A program made the position numbers and the translations under genes. Positions 9,866 to 18,720 of a stretch of DNA of 40,172 bases are shown piece after piece; the stretch's first letter is position 1, and each line of letters opens with the position of its first letter. The stretch is from Catenulispora pinisilvae (GTDB lineage: Bacteria; Actinomycetota; Actinomycetes; Streptomycetales; Catenulisporaceae): positions 1-40,172 of the forward strand of contig NZ_JAAFZA010000081.1 of the NCBI RefSeq assembly GCF_015356865.1, written 5' to 3'. The notes under the pieces are model-generated. The model did no database searches. It was not told where the DNA came from and was given only the letters and a program-made list of their open reading frames with translations.

Positions 9866-11098
9866 TTGCGCGTACTGCCACAGGACCGGGCTCAGCGGAC
9901 CATGGCCGTAGCCACGTTCGTCAACACGATCGGCAACGGCATGTACATGACTGTCATGGTCATGTACTTCACGCGGTCTGTGGGGCTGCCGGCCGGACAG
10001 GTGGGGCTCGGGCTGACCATCGCCGGGCTGTTCGGGCTGGTCGCGGGGGTGCCGGTCGGGCATCTGGCGGACCGGCGGGGGCCGCGCGAGGTGAGTGTGG
10101 TGCTCGGGGTGTCGTCCGGGCTGGTCATGGTGGCCTTCACCATGGTCCACACCTTCTGGCAGTTTCTCGGGGTGGCAGTCGTCGAGAACCTGGTCGCCTC
10201 CAGCAACCGGGCGGCGCGCGGGGCGATGATCGCGCGGTTCGGGGGCGCGGACAAGGCCGTGTTCCGCGCCTACCTGCGGTCGGTCACCAACGTCGGGATC
10301 GCGTTGGGCGGCGTGGCCGGTGGGCTCGGGCTGGTCTTCGACACCCGGGCCTGGTACGTCGGCCTGATCGGCTTCAACGCCGCCTCGTTCCTGGTCTCCT
10401 CGGTCATCGCGCTGCGGGTGCCGCGGATGGCTCCGCTGCCGGTACCGCCGGGGGCCAACCGGTGGCTGGCGTTGGCCGACCGGCGGTTCCTGGCCTGCGC
10501 GGCGCTGATCGGCGTGATGAGCATGCAGTTCGAGGTGCTGCTGTTCGCCGCGCCGTTGTGGATCGCCAAGCTGGGGCACGCGCCGCGCTGGACCGTCGGG
10601 GCGGTGCTGGTGATCAACACCGTGTTGGTGGCGGGGTTGCAGGTGCGGATGAGCCGGGGCGTGGACACGATCGCCAAGGCGGTGCGGGCGACGGTGCGCT
10701 CCGGGTGGGTCTTCGCCGGGGCCGCGGTCTTGTTCGGCTCGATCGGGTGGGTGCCGGCCTGGGCGGCGGTGGTGCTGCTGCTGGTCGCGGCCGCCGTGCA
10801 CTCGATCGGGGAGATCGTGCAGCAGGCCGGGGTGTTCGAGCTCGGATACGAGTTGGCGGCCGACCACGCGCAGGGCCAGTACCAGGGGCTGCTGGGGATG
10901 ATCACAGGGGCCGCGATGTCGCTGGCGCCGGGGATCTACTCACTCACCTGCGTGGACTGGGCGCCGGCCGGGTGGTTCGCGATCGGGGCGGTGTTCGCGG
11001 CCGCCGGGTGCGCGATGCCGTTGGCGGTGCGGATCCGGCCGCCGGCGCTGCTGGCTGTGGAGGAGGAGCAGGGCGCGGCGGTAGCCGTGACCGCGTAG
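9866..11098 (+). CDS. Major facilitator superfamily transporter
   Basis: Inner-membrane transporter, probably a drug/proton exporter. I choose the TTG at 9866 because GGGAGG (9855-9860) lies 5 nt upstream; an in-frame ATG at 9812 is the alternative. The product of about 410 residues has around 12 hydrophobic segments and an MFS motif A in the loop between helices 2 and 3, GHLADRRGPREVS. The second half holds AALIGVMSMQFEVLLFAAPLW and a long hydrophobic run around VVLLLVAAAVHSIGEI. The substrate cannot be deduced. It is divergent from the RNA-repair operon; no regulator gene is adjacent. The stop lies in a composite tandem repeat. Confidence 0.88.
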   Translation: MRVLPQDRAQRTMAVATFVNTIGNGMYMTVMVMYFTRSVGLPAGQVGLGLTIAGLFGLVAGVPVGHLADRRGPREVSVVLGVSSGLVMVAFTMVHTFWQFLGVAVVENLVASSNRAARGAMIARFGGADKAVFRAYLRSVTNVGIALGGVAGGLGLVFDTRAWYVGLIGFNAASFLVSSVIALRVPRMAPLPVPPGANRWLALADRRFLACAALIGVMSMQFEVLLFAAPLWIAKLGHAPRWTVGAVLVINTVLVAGLQVRMSRGVDTIAKAVRATVRSGWVFAGAAVLFGSIGWVPAWAAVVLLLVAAAVHSIGEIVQQAGVFELGYELAADHAQGQYQGLLGMITGAAMSLAPGIYSLTCVDWAPAGWFAIGAVFAAAGCAMPLAVRIRPPALLAVEEEQGAAVAVTA

Positions 11099-11229
11099 GC
11101 CCGGGCGACCGCATAGGCCCACAGCCCGCGGTCAACCGCGTAGGCCCGGGCGACCGCATAGGTCCAGAGCAGAGCCTGCGGTCGGCCGCATAAGCCCGCG
11201 CGACCGCACAAGCCCACAGCCCGCGGTCG
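11089..11229. repeat. Composite repeat of about 46 bp, 3 copies, spanning the MFS stop codon
   Basis: Units at 11089-11134, 11135-11184 and 11185-11229. Each contains two copies of a GACCGCGTAGGCCCGGGC-like half unit followed by CCCACAGCCCGCGGTC. The real TAG (11096-11098) is repeated as TAG or TAA at 11114, 11141, 11159 and 11191. The whole 180-bp gap before the SDR gene is filled by this. Confidence 0.85.
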
Positions 11230-11276
11230 ATCGCCCGGGCGCCGTCTGCTTGCGGATCCCGCCGCGCTCCGGTGCG

Positions 11277-12137
11277 ATGATGCCCATGACCGCGTCGAAG
11301 ACCGTCCTCATCACCGGCACCTCCTCCGGCATCGGCCTGGCCGCGGCGGTCGGCGCCGCCCGCGCCGGCTGGGACGTGGTGGCCACCATGCGCGACCCCG
11401 GCAAGGCCGGCCGGCTGCTCGCCGAGGCCGGTGCCGTGGGCGTCGGGGGCCGGGTGCACGTGGAGCGGCTGGACGTCACCGACGCGGACGGCATCCGGTC
11501 CTGCGTGGCCCGGGCGGCGGCCGCGCACGGCGGGTTGGACGCCGTGGTGAACAACGCCGGGGCCGGGCTGGTCGGGACGATCGAGGTCGGCGGCATGGAC
11601 CCGGTCCGGGCCGCCATGGAGGTCAACTACTTCGGCGTGGTCGAGGTCACCAAGGCCGCGCTGCCGCACCTGCGCACGTCCCGGGGCCGGCTGGTCACCG
11701 TCACCAGCGTCGGCGGCGTGGTGGGCCAGCCGTTCAACGAGGCGTACTGTGCCGCGAAGTTCGCCGTCGAGGGCTTCATGGAGGCGCTGGCGTCGGTCGC
11801 GGCCACCGTCGGGGTCCGGGTCACGGTGGTCGAGCCCGGCGCGGTGGCCAGCGAGTTCATCGCCAGCCAGCGGCTGGACGTGCGGACCATGGTCGCCGAT
11901 GCCGGCCCCTACGGCCCCGCGCTCCAGAGCTACATCGACCGGGCGCGGCAGTCCTTCGGCAACGCACAGAGCGCCGAGGAGGCCGCCGCGACGATTGTGG
12001 AGGTGCTGGACGCCGCAGACCCGCCGTTCCGGGTGCAGACCTCGGAATGGGCCCGCGGGTTCGTCGGGACCAAGCTGGCCGACATCGACGGCTCCGCGGT
12101 ACAGGCCACGATGGCGCTGTGGGTCGGGGCGACCTGA
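11277..12137 (+). CDS. Short-chain dehydrogenase/reductase
   Basis: NAD(P)-dependent oxidoreductase of the classical SDR type. Motifs: cofactor site TGTSSGIG near the N-terminus, LDVTD, NNAG, catalytic Ser in VTVTSVGG, and the YCAAK active-site Tyr/Lys, followed by VVEPGAVASEF. About 286 residues from the ATG at 11277; ATGs at 11280 and 11286 are equally possible because no ribosome site stands out. The frame is open upstream to a TTG at 11250. It ends 21 bp before hemW, so read-through into hemW is likely. Substrate unknown; the C-terminal part resembles SDRs annotated as general oxidoreductases. Confidence 0.9.
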   Translation: MMPMTASKTVLITGTSSGIGLAAAVGAARAGWDVVATMRDPGKAGRLLAEAGAVGVGGRVHVERLDVTDADGIRSCVARAAAAHGGLDAVVNNAGAGLVGTIEVGGMDPVRAAMEVNYFGVVEVTKAALPHLRTSRGRLVTVTSVGGVVGQPFNEAYCAAKFAVEGFMEALASVAATVGVRVTVVEPGAVASEFIASQRLDVRTMVADAGPYGPALQSYIDRARQSFGNAQSAEEAAATIVEVLDAADPPFRVQTSEWARGFVGTKLADIDGSAVQATMALWVGAT

Positions 12138-12158
12138 CCGGTAAGAGACAATAAAGGC

Positions 12159-13385
12159 ATGCCAGGTGTTCTTCCCGACGGTGAACCCGTCCCCACCGAC
12201 GGATCGCTGCCGCCACAGGCCCTCGCCGAGCCCGACCTGTCCCGCACGCCGCTCGCGTTCTACATCCACGTCCCGTACTGCGCGACCCGCTGCGGTTACT
12301 GCGACTTCAACACCTACACCGCCTCCGAGCTCGGCGGCGGCGCCTCCCAGGCCACCTACGCGGCCACCGCGATCGAGGAGATCCGGCTGGCCCGCAAGGT
12401 GCTCGGCGGCGCGGACCTGCCGGTGCAGACCGTGTTCTTCGGCGGCGGCACGCCGACCATGCTTCCGGCCCGCGATCTGGTCGCGCTGCTCGGCGCGGTC
12501 CGGGAGGAGTTCGGGCTGGCGCCGGACGCCGAGGTCACCACGGAGGCCAACCCCGAGTCGGTGGACCCGGCCTACCTGGCGGAGCTGCGGGCCGGCGGGT
12601 TCAACCGGATCTCGTTCGGGATGCAGAGCGCGCGTGAGCACGTGCTCCAGATCCTGGACCGCCGGCACACGCCCGGACGGCCCGAGGCCTGCGTCCGCGA
12701 AGCCCGTGCGGCCGGGTTCGAGCACGTCAATCTCGACCTGATCTACGGCACCCCCGGCGAGAGCGACGACGACTGGCGCGCCTCCCTGGACGCCGCGATC
12801 GGCGCGGCCCCGGACCACGTCTCGGCGTACTCGCTGATCGTCGAGGACGGCACCCGCCTGGCGGCCCGGGTGAAGCGCGGCGAGCTGCCGATGATCGACG
12901 ACGACGTGCACGCCGACCGCTACCTGATCGCCGAGGAGCGCCTGGCCGCCGCCGGCTACTCCTGGTACGAGGTCTCGAACTGGGCCGCCTCGCCACAGGG
13001 CCGCTCGCGCCACAACCTGCTCTACTGGACCGGCGCGAACTGGTGGGGCGTCGGCCCCGGCGCGCACAGCCACGTCGGCGGCACGCGCTGGTGGAACGTG
13101 AAGCACCCGAGCGCTTACTCGCAACGCATCGCCGCCGGCCACTCCCCGGCGCACGCCCGCGAAGTGCTGGAGGCCGAGGACCGGCGGGTCGAGCGGATCC
13201 TGTTGGAACTGCGGCTGGACTCCGGCTGCGATATCAGCATCCTGCAACCGGCCGGACGCAAGGCCGCGATCGGTGCGGCCGGGGCGGGGCTGCTCGATCC
13301 GCGGTCACTGGCCGAGGGGTTTGCGGTCCTTACCCTGAAGGGAAGACTGCTGGCAGACGCGGTTGTCCGCGATCTCGTCGACTGA
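12159..13385 (+). CDS. hemW: HemW-type radical SAM protein (coproporphyrinogen-III-oxidase-like)
   Basis: Radical SAM protein of the HemN/HemW group. The iron-sulfur motif is HVPYCATRCGYCDF, i.e. C-x3-C-x2-C at residues 41, 45, 48; HemN proper has an additional Cys right after, and here it is Asp-Phe, which fits HemW, thought to be a heme chaperone rather than the oxidase. Other landmarks: FFGGGTPTML, EANPES, SFGMQS, NLDLIYGTPGE, and the C-terminal HemN extension. 408 residues, normal length. AAAGG lies 5 nt before the ATG. Its place downstream of lepA agrees with other actinobacteria, although an MFS gene, the RNA-repair pair and others have been inserted between. Confidence 0.95.
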   Translation: MPGVLPDGEPVPTDGSLPPQALAEPDLSRTPLAFYIHVPYCATRCGYCDFNTYTASELGGGASQATYAATAIEEIRLARKVLGGADLPVQTVFFGGGTPTMLPARDLVALLGAVREEFGLAPDAEVTTEANPESVDPAYLAELRAGGFNRISFGMQSAREHVLQILDRRHTPGRPEACVREARAAGFEHVNLDLIYGTPGESDDDWRASLDAAIGAAPDHVSAYSLIVEDGTRLAARVKRGELPMIDDDVHADRYLIAEERLAAAGYSWYEVSNWAASPQGRSRHNLLYWTGANWWGVGPGAHSHVGGTRWWNVKHPSAYSQRIAAGHSPAHAREVLEAEDRRVERILLELRLDSGCDISILQPAGRKAAIGAAGAGLLDPRSLAEGFAVLTLKGRLLADAVVRDLVD

Positions 13386-13398
13386 GAGGATGGGCGCC

Positions 13399-14085
13399 AT
13401 GAGCACTGCGCGCCCGGACGCCGTCGGGGGTCTCCTGATCAGTGTCAACGTCGGAATGCCCCGCGATGTGGAGCTGAACGGGGTCCGCCAGCAGACCGCG
13501 ATCTTCAAGGATCCGGTGCCCGGCCGGGTCAAGGTCGTCGACCACCACGTCGAGGGCGACCGGCAGGCCGACCAGGTGAACCACGCCGGAGTGGACAAGG
13601 CGGTCTACGCTTACTCCCGCGAAGACCTCGACTTCTGGGCCGCCGAACTCGGCCGCGAGATCGAGGACGGGTTCGTCGGCGAGAACCTGACCATCAGCGG
13701 CTACGACGTCAGCCACGCGGTGGTCGGCGAGCGCTGGCTGGTCGGCGGCGTGGAGTTCGAGGTGGCGCAGCCGCGGATCCCGTGCTGGAAGCTCGGGGTC
13801 CGGGCCGGCGACCAGCGCATGACCCGCCGGTTCGAGCAGGCCCTGCGGCCCGGCGCCTACCTGCGGGTGGTGACCGAGGGCGACATCGGGGCCGGCGACC
13901 CGGTCGAGGTGCTGTCGCGGCCGGAGCACGGGTTCACGGTCGCCGACGCCTCGCGGATCTTCCACCGCGACCGGGCCGAGGCCGAGCGGCTGCTGGCGGT
14001 CGCCGAACTCGCGCCGCCGCTGAAGCAGTGGGCGCGTAAGCGGCTCGGGATCCCTGAGGAAGAGGTCGAGGCCGGACAACCGTAG
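13399..14085 (+). CDS. MOSC domain protein (YiiM-like)
   Basis: MOSC domains bind or transfer sulfur to molybdenum-cofactor-related substrates; YiiM-type proteins act in detoxification of N-hydroxylated bases. The 228-residue product has the YiiM start GLLISVNVGMPRDV, the variable region QADQVNHAGVDKAVYAYS, GENLTISG, and the presumed catalytic Cys in PRIPCWKLG. A C-terminal three-helix domain follows (ADASRIFHRDRAEAERLL). The ATG at 13399 has GAGAGGA 8 nt upstream, overlapping the hemW stop (13383-13385), so it is translationally linked to hemW. Earlier in-frame ATGs at 13363 and 13390 are less likely. Confidence 0.92.
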   Translation: MSTARPDAVGGLLISVNVGMPRDVELNGVRQQTAIFKDPVPGRVKVVDHHVEGDRQADQVNHAGVDKAVYAYSREDLDFWAAELGREIEDGFVGENLTISGYDVSHAVVGERWLVGGVEFEVAQPRIPCWKLGVRAGDQRMTRRFEQALRPGAYLRVVTEGDIGAGDPVEVLSRPEHGFTVADASRIFHRDRAEAERLLAVAELAPPLKQWARKRLGIPEEEVEAGQP

Positions 14086-14109
14086 GGGGGGTCCCTGCCA
14101 GGAGGAACC

Positions 14110-14443
14110 ATGCATCCGATCTCCCGCAGCGCCGGAGCGCTCACGGCGGTGGCCGCTGTCAGTGCCCTGACAACCACCGGCTCCGATCCCGACCCGACGG
14201 GATGACAGGCGTCGGGACCGAAATCGGGACCGGAATCGGGACTGCTGTGACCACGGAATCCTGTGCCGGGCTGGCCGCCGAGATCGTGCCGTTGCACGCA
14301 ACCCGCCCTGCGACACGAAGATCGCCTACGTGCGCGTCACCCCGCCCGGCGTCGTTCTGCCCTTCAACGGCGCCACCCACTGCGCGAACGACGGCGCCTA
14401 CGAAGAGAACTGGTCCGCCGGGTCCTACTCCGCGCCCCAGTGA
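14110..14443 (+). pseudogene. Remnant of a small secreted-protein gene, split by frameshifts
   Basis: A strong ribosome site (AGGAGGA) precedes an ATG at 14110 whose frame encodes a signal-peptide-like start (MHPISRSAGALTAVAAVSAL) and then stops at 14203-14205 after 31 codons. A plausible continuation lies in two other frames: TESCAGLAAEIVPL in the next, then NPPCDTKIAYVRVTPPGVVL with Cys residues and NDGAYEENWSAGSYSAPQ, ending at 14441-14443. A 12-bp repeat (GGGACCGAAATC, GGGACCGGAATC) sits at the first break and may have caused it. I do not recognise the family. Alternatively only the 31-residue peptide is made. Confidence 0.5.
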
Positions 14444-14477
14444 GGCGCAGTGAGAAGCAGTGAGCCGCAGTGAGGCG
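14438..14477. repeat. 10-bp tandem repeat (4 copies) carrying TGA stops
   Basis: CAGTGAGGCG, CAGTGAGAAG, CAGTGAGCCG, CAGTGAGGCG. TGA occurs at 14441, 14451, 14461, 14471, covering all three frames. It begins at the stop of the broken small gene and ends 7 bp before the DUF3097 stop on the other strand. Confidence 0.9.
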
Positions 14478-14484
14478 TCGGGGC

Positions 14485-15336
14485 CTACGCTCCCGGCGAC
14501 GTCACGAAATCGATCAGCTCCTCGACCCGGCCCAGCAACTCCGGCTCCAGATCCCGGAAATCGCGCACCGAACGCAGGATCCGCTTCCACGCCGCCGGAG
14601 TGTTCACCGGCCAGCCGAGGGCTTCGCAGACCCCTTCCTTCCACGGCCGGCCGCGCGGGACCCGCGGCCAGGCCTCGATGCCCACCGCGGCTGGTTTCAC
14701 CGCTTCCCAGACATCGATGTAGGGGTGGCCGACCACCAGCAGGTGCTCGGCATACGCCGAGCGCATCGCCGCCTCCACGATGCGCGACTCCTTCGTGCCC
14801 GGCACCAGGTGGTCGACCAGCACGCCGAGCCGCGCGTCCGGGCCCGGGCGGAAGCCGTCGACGATCGCCGCCAGATCGTCCACGCCTTCCAGGTACTCGA
14901 CCACGACGCCCTCGACCCGCAAGTCGTCGCCCCAGACCTTCTCGACGAGTTCGGCGTCGTGCCGGCCCTCGACATAGATCCGGCCGGCGCGCGCCACCCG
15001 AGCCCGGGCCTTCGGGACGGCGATCGAGCCCGAGGCGGTCCGCTGCGGGGTCGCAGGGCTCTGGGACGTCTTCGGGGCGATGAGGGTGACCGCGCGGCCG
15101 TCGATCCAGAAGCCCGGGCCGAGCGGGAAGACGCGGTGCTTGCCGAGCCGGTCCTCCAGGGTGACCGTGGGGCCGCCGGGCATCTTCTCGACCCGGATCA
15201 CCGCGCCGCAGAAGCCGGTCTCGACGTCTTCGACCACGAGGTCGCGGACCGCTTCCACTTCGGTGGAGACCGGCCGGCGCCGGGTCACGGACAGGTCGGC
15301 GGTGTATTGCTTGCTGCGGATGTCGGGCTCTGGCAC
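14485..15336 (-). CDS. DUF3097 family protein
   Basis: A 283-residue soluble protein of the actinobacterial DUF3097 family, whose function is not established. Typical parts are the basic N-terminus with [19 protein letters not shown], a centre [20 protein letters not shown] that looks like a Toprim-type nucleic-acid-acting fold (acidic E-x-D pattern: VEGRHDAE, then GVLVDHLV and [13 protein letters not shown]), and the C-terminal [13 protein letters not shown]. The Toprim resemblance is inference. It begins 5 bp after the stop of the metallo-beta-lactamase-fold gene, so both are one operon. The location between hemW and hrcA is the usual one. Confidence 0.9.
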   Translation of the reverse strand: MPEPDIRSKQYTADLSVTRRRPVSTEVEAVRDLVVEDVETGFCGAVIRVEKMPGGPTVTLEDRLGKHRVFPLGPGFWIDGRAVTLIAPKTSQSPATPQRTASGSIAVPKARARVARAGRIYVEGRHDAELVEKVWGDDLRVEGVVVEYLEGVDDLAAIVDGFRPGPDARLGVLVDHLVPGTKESRIVEAAMRSAYAEHLLVVGHPYIDVWEAVKPAAVGIEAWPRVPRGRPWKEGVCEALGWPVNTPAAWKRILRSVRDFRDLEPELLGRVEELIDFVTSPGA

Positions 15337-15341
15337 GCCCG

Positions 15342-16196
15342 CTAGATTACGCCGAGCTCGCCGGAGAGCTGGGCGTAGCCGCGCTTCACCGCGTTGGCGA
15401 ACCAGGAGGCGTCCTCATACGGCCAGGTGCCGGCCGCCACCGCGCGCTCGACCGGGACGCCGTCCGCGTGCAGGGCCCTGATCTGGGTGGCGACAGAGGT
15501 GACGAATTCCTGTTGCCCCTGAAGGAATCCGCGATCCGCTGGGTCGCCGTGGCCGGGGACGTAGGTGGTCGTCTCGGCGGTGAACCCGGCGAGCGCGGCG
15601 AGCGTCCGCGGCCAGTCCAGCGGGAAGGAGTCGCTGCCGAACGCCACCGGGCCGGACTGCTCGACCAGGTCCCCGCTGATCGCGACCGCCGCGTCCGGCA
15701 GCCAGACCACCAGGTCGTTGTCGGTGTGGCCGCGCCCGGCGTGGCGCAGCTCGACCGACCGGCCGCCGAGGTCGAGGACGTGTCGGTCGGCGACCAGGTG
15801 ATCGGGCTTGCGGACGACCAGCTCGTCCATCTTCGCCTTCCACTCCGGGCTCTCGTTCCGCACGCTCTGCCGGAACGCCACGAACTCCGGGTCGTCCGGG
15901 TCGAAGTCCGGCATGTTCTGGTGGCCCCAGAAGTCCGCGGGCGGTACCAGGTGCGGCACGTCGAAGGCCGCGTTGCCCCACATGTGGTCGAAATGCGTGT
16001 GGGTGTTGACGACCCAGCGCACCGGCAGCGGTGTGAGTTCGGCCAACTCCGCGCGCAGTTCCCGCCCCTCCCGCACGCTGCACCGGGTGTCGGCGACCAG
16101 GACGCCCTCCCCGCCGAGCACGGCGGTCACGGTGATGTTCACTGGCTCGAAGCGGCGGGTGAAGACGCCGTCGGCGATCTCGGTCCAGGCACTCAT
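15342..16196 (-). CDS. Metallo-beta-lactamase-fold hydrolase
   Basis: 284-residue metallohydrolase with the metal-binding signature [12 protein letters not shown], the next His in [12 protein letters not shown], the bridging Asp in ISGDLVEQ and the late His in YVPGHGDP. No signal peptide, so cytoplasmic. Class resembles glyoxalase-II-like or SoxH-like hydrolases; the exact substrate cannot be read. First gene of a two-gene operon with DUF3097. It is divergent from hrcA; the 243-bp gap between holds the hrcA promoter and CIRCE. Confidence 0.9.
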   Translation of the reverse strand: MSAWTEIADGVFTRRFEPVNITVTAVLGGEGVLVADTRCSVREGRELRAELAELTPLPVRWVVNTHTHFDHMWGNAAFDVPHLVPPADFWGHQNMPDFDPDDPEFVAFRQSVRNESPEWKAKMDELVVRKPDHLVADRHVLDLGGRSVELRHAGRGHTDNDLVVWLPDAAVAISGDLVEQSGPVAFGSDSFPLDWPRTLAALAGFTAETTTYVPGHGDPADRGFLQGQQEFVTSVATQIRALHADGVPVERAVAAGTWPYEDASWFANAVKRGYAQLSGELGVI

Positions 16197-16335
16197 GCTT
16201 CGATCCTGCCAGCAGCGGGCAGATCGGGGACGGATACGGTGCGCGCGGGCGGTAATAGGGGGAGGGGCTCAGGCGGACACAGCGGTCACGCGATCGACGC
16301 GACCTGGGCCGCAGCCATTACGGCGCCGGGGGACG

Positions 16336-16364
16336 GACCAATCCCCGCTACTCGCCGTTACACT
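16336..16364 (+). promoter_or_regulatory. hrcA promoter
   Basis: A clear -10 box TACACT at 16359-16364; 17 bp further up is GACCAA, a poor -35. Transcription would start near 16371, just before the CIRCE element, the usual repression geometry. Confidence 0.6.
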
Positions 16365-16376
16365 GAAAGGAATGCC

Positions 16377-16403
16377 CTGGCACTCCTCCGCGGTGAGTGC
16401 CAG
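16377..16403 (+). promoter_or_regulatory. CIRCE operator (HrcA-binding site)
   Basis: CTGGCACTC (16377-16385), 9-bp spacer, GAGTGCCAG (16395-16403): a perfect inverted repeat of the CIRCE type (consensus TTAGCACTC-N9-GAGTGCTAA). It lies between the hrcA promoter and the GTG, so HrcA represses its own operon with dnaJ; heat relieves repression. Confidence 0.95.
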
Positions 16404-16439
16404 GGAGGGCCAGCCGGGCCGAGGAGAGCGGAGGCGGGT

Positions 16440-17471
16440 GTGACGACCGAGAGCAGGCTCGACGAGCGCAAGCTCGACGTGCTCCGCGCCATCGTGCAGG
16501 ACTACGTCGCCACCAGGGAGCCGGTCGGCTCCAAGGCCCTGGTCGAGCGGCACAACATCGGCGTGTCGCCGGCCACGATACGCAACGAGATGGCCGCCCT
16601 GGAGGACGAGGGCTACATCCACCAGCCGCACACCAGCGCCGGCCGGGTGCCCACCGACAAGGGCTACCGGCTCTTCGTCGACCGGCTCTCGCAGGTCAAG
16701 CCGTTGTCCGGGGCCGAGAAGCGGGCCATCCACTCCTTCCTGGACGGCGCGGTCGACCTCGACGACGTGGTGGCCCGCACCGTGCGGCTGCTGGCCCAGA
16801 TAACGCAGCAGGTCGCGGTGGTCCAGTACCCGTCGCTGAGCCGGTCGGCGGTGCGGCACGTGGAACTGGTCCCGCTGACCCCCTCCCGGGTGATGCTGGT
16901 GCTGATCACCGACACCGGCCGGGTCGAGCAGCGGATCGTGGACTGCGGCACCACGGTGCCCGAGGGCACCCTGGCCGACGTGCGGGCCCGGCTGAACTCC
17001 GAGGTCGACGCGCGGCGCCTGGGCGACGTCCCGACGCTGCTGGCCGGCTTCGCCGAGCGGTTCGCCGCCGAGGACCGCACCTGGGTCGGGGTGCTGATCG
17101 CGACCCTGCTGGACGCGGTGGTCGAGCAGCGCGAGGAGCGGCTGGTGATGGCCGGCACAGCGAACCTGGCCCGGTTCCGGCACGACTTCCCGGACACCGT
17201 CTACCCGGTCCTGGAGGCGTTGGAGGAACAAGTAGTGCTGCTGCGCTTGTTCGGAGAGGCGCAGGGCGGACTCACGGTGCGGATCGGCCACGAGAACGCG
17301 CACGAGGGTCTGGTCGGCACTTCGGTGGTGAGCACCGGATACGGCCGGGGCGAGCGGGATGTGGTCGCTCACCTGGGCGTGCTCGGGCCCACCCGGATGG
17401 ATTACCCCGGCATGATGGGCGCGGTCACCGCCGTAGCCGCCTATGTGGGGCGCATACTGGCTGAGACCTAA
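16440..17471 (+). CDS. hrcA: Heat-inducible transcription repressor HrcA
   Basis: Represses heat-shock genes by binding CIRCE. The 343-residue product starts at the GTG at 16440 (GGAG 6 nt upstream); the frame is open far upstream but without coding signal. The N-terminal winged helix is intact: [20 protein letters not shown], then [20 protein letters not shown] and [13 protein letters not shown]. The GAF-like and C-terminal dimerisation parts follow ([20 protein letters not shown]; the end [21 protein letters not shown]). It is autoregulated through the CIRCE 37 bp upstream and is followed 62 bp later by dnaJ. Confidence 0.97.
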   Translation: MTTESRLDERKLDVLRAIVQDYVATREPVGSKALVERHNIGVSPATIRNEMAALEDEGYIHQPHTSAGRVPTDKGYRLFVDRLSQVKPLSGAEKRAIHSFLDGAVDLDDVVARTVRLLAQITQQVAVVQYPSLSRSAVRHVELVPLTPSRVMLVLITDTGRVEQRIVDCGTTVPEGTLADVRARLNSEVDARRLGDVPTLLAGFAERFAAEDRTWVGVLIATLLDAVVEQREERLVMAGTANLARFRHDFPDTVYPVLEALEEQVVLLRLFGEAQGGLTVRIGHENAHEGLVGTSVVSTGYGRGERDVVAHLGVLGPTRMDYPGMMGAVTAVAAYVGRILAET

Positions 17472-17533
17472 GCTCTTGGTTCCACGTAGCGTGTATTCGA
17501 TGCAGTTTTTTCTGGGCGGAGTCTAGCGAGGGC

Positions 17534-18667
17534 ATGTCGGTGTCGACGGATTACTACGCGGTCCTGGGTGTGCGGCGCGATGCCACGCAGGACGAGATCA
17601 AGAAGGCGTACCGGCGCCTGGCCCGTGAACTTCATCCGGATGTCAACCCGGATCCGGGGACCCAGGAGCGGTTCAAAGAGATAGGCATGGCCTACGAGGT
17701 CCTGTCGGACCCGCAGAAGCGCCAGATGTACGACCTCGGCGGGGATCCGCGCGGCTCCGGCGGTGCCGCGGGCGGCTTCGCCGGCTTCGGGTTCACCGAC
17801 ATCATGGACGCCTTCTTCGGCGGCCAGACCGCGCGCGGCCCGCGTTCCCGGGTACGCAAGGGCAACGACGCTCTGATCCGGATCGAGATCGAGCTGGCCG
17901 ACGCGGCCTTCGGCTCGGCCCGGGAGATCAGCGTGGACACCGCGGTGATCTGCGTGGCCTGCTCCGGCGAGGGCTCGGCCCCGGGCACCCACCCGGTCAC
18001 GTGTGACATGTGCAACGGCCGCGGTGAGGTCTCCCAGGTCACCCGCTCGTTCCTGGGCCAGGTCATGACCTCGCGGCCGTGCCCGCAGTGCCAGGGCTTC
18101 GGGACCGTGGTCCCCTCGCCCTGCCCGGAGTGCAGCGGCGAGGGCCGGGTGCGCACCCGGCGCAAGCTGACCGTGAAGATCCCGCCGGGCGTCGACAACG
18201 GCACCCGGATCCAGCTGGCCGGCGAGGGCGAGGTCGGCCCCGGCGGCGGGCCCGCGGGCGACCTGTTCATCGAGATCGTCGAGCTGCCGCACCCGATATT
18301 CCAGCGCCGCGGCGACGATCTGCACTGCACCGTGACGCTGCCGATGACGGCCGCCTCGCTGGGCACCAAGCTGCCGCTGGAGACCCTGGACGGCCCGGCC
18401 GAGATCGACGTCCGCCCCGGGACCCAGTCCGGGCACGCGATCACGCTGCGCGGCCGGGGCATCCAGCACCTGCGGGGCCGGGACGCCGGCCGCGGCGACC
18501 TGATCGTGCACGTCGAGGTGAAGACCCCGTCGAAGCTGGACGCCGAGCAGGAGGACTTGCTGCGCCGGCTGGCCAAGCTGCGCGGTGAGGAGCGTCCGTC
18601 CGGCGAGTTCGCGCCCGGGCAGCAGAAGCTGTTCTCGCGGCTGCGGGACGCCTTCAACGCTCGCTGA
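17534..18667 (+). CDS. dnaJ: Chaperone DnaJ (Hsp40)
   Basis: Co-chaperone stimulating the DnaK ATPase. 377 residues. J domain at the N-terminus with the HPD motif in LHPDVNP (residues 34-36), Gly-rich region ([19 protein letters not shown]), four CxxCxGxG zinc repeats ([32 protein letters not shown]), then the C-terminal substrate-binding domains. This is the hrcA-linked second DnaJ of actinobacteria; the first normally sits with dnaK. The ATG at 17534 is preceded by GCGAGGGC. The 62-bp gap from hrcA has a T6 run but no hairpin, so co-transcription is likely. Confidence 0.97.
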   Translation: MSVSTDYYAVLGVRRDATQDEIKKAYRRLARELHPDVNPDPGTQERFKEIGMAYEVLSDPQKRQMYDLGGDPRGSGGAAGGFAGFGFTDIMDAFFGGQTARGPRSRVRKGNDALIRIEIELADAAFGSAREISVDTAVICVACSGEGSAPGTHPVTCDMCNGRGEVSQVTRSFLGQVMTSRPCPQCQGFGTVVPSPCPECSGEGRVRTRRKLTVKIPPGVDNGTRIQLAGEGEVGPGGGPAGDLFIEIVELPHPIFQRRGDDLHCTVTLPMTAASLGTKLPLETLDGPAEIDVRPGTQSGHAITLRGRGIQHLRGRDAGRGDLIVHVEVKTPSKLDAEQEDLLRRLAKLRGEERPSGEFAPGQQKLFSRLRDAFNAR

Positions 18668-18720
18668 TCGCCACGCGCGGTACAAGGACGCAGCGTACAT
18701 AGAACACACAAGGGAACCAC

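Noticed and set aside
16197-16335. Hidden gene in the long frame upstream of hrcA (15468 onwards)
   Set aside because: This frame is antisense to the metallo-beta-lactamase gene and crosses the promoter and CIRCE; hrcA itself begins at the GTG at 16440.
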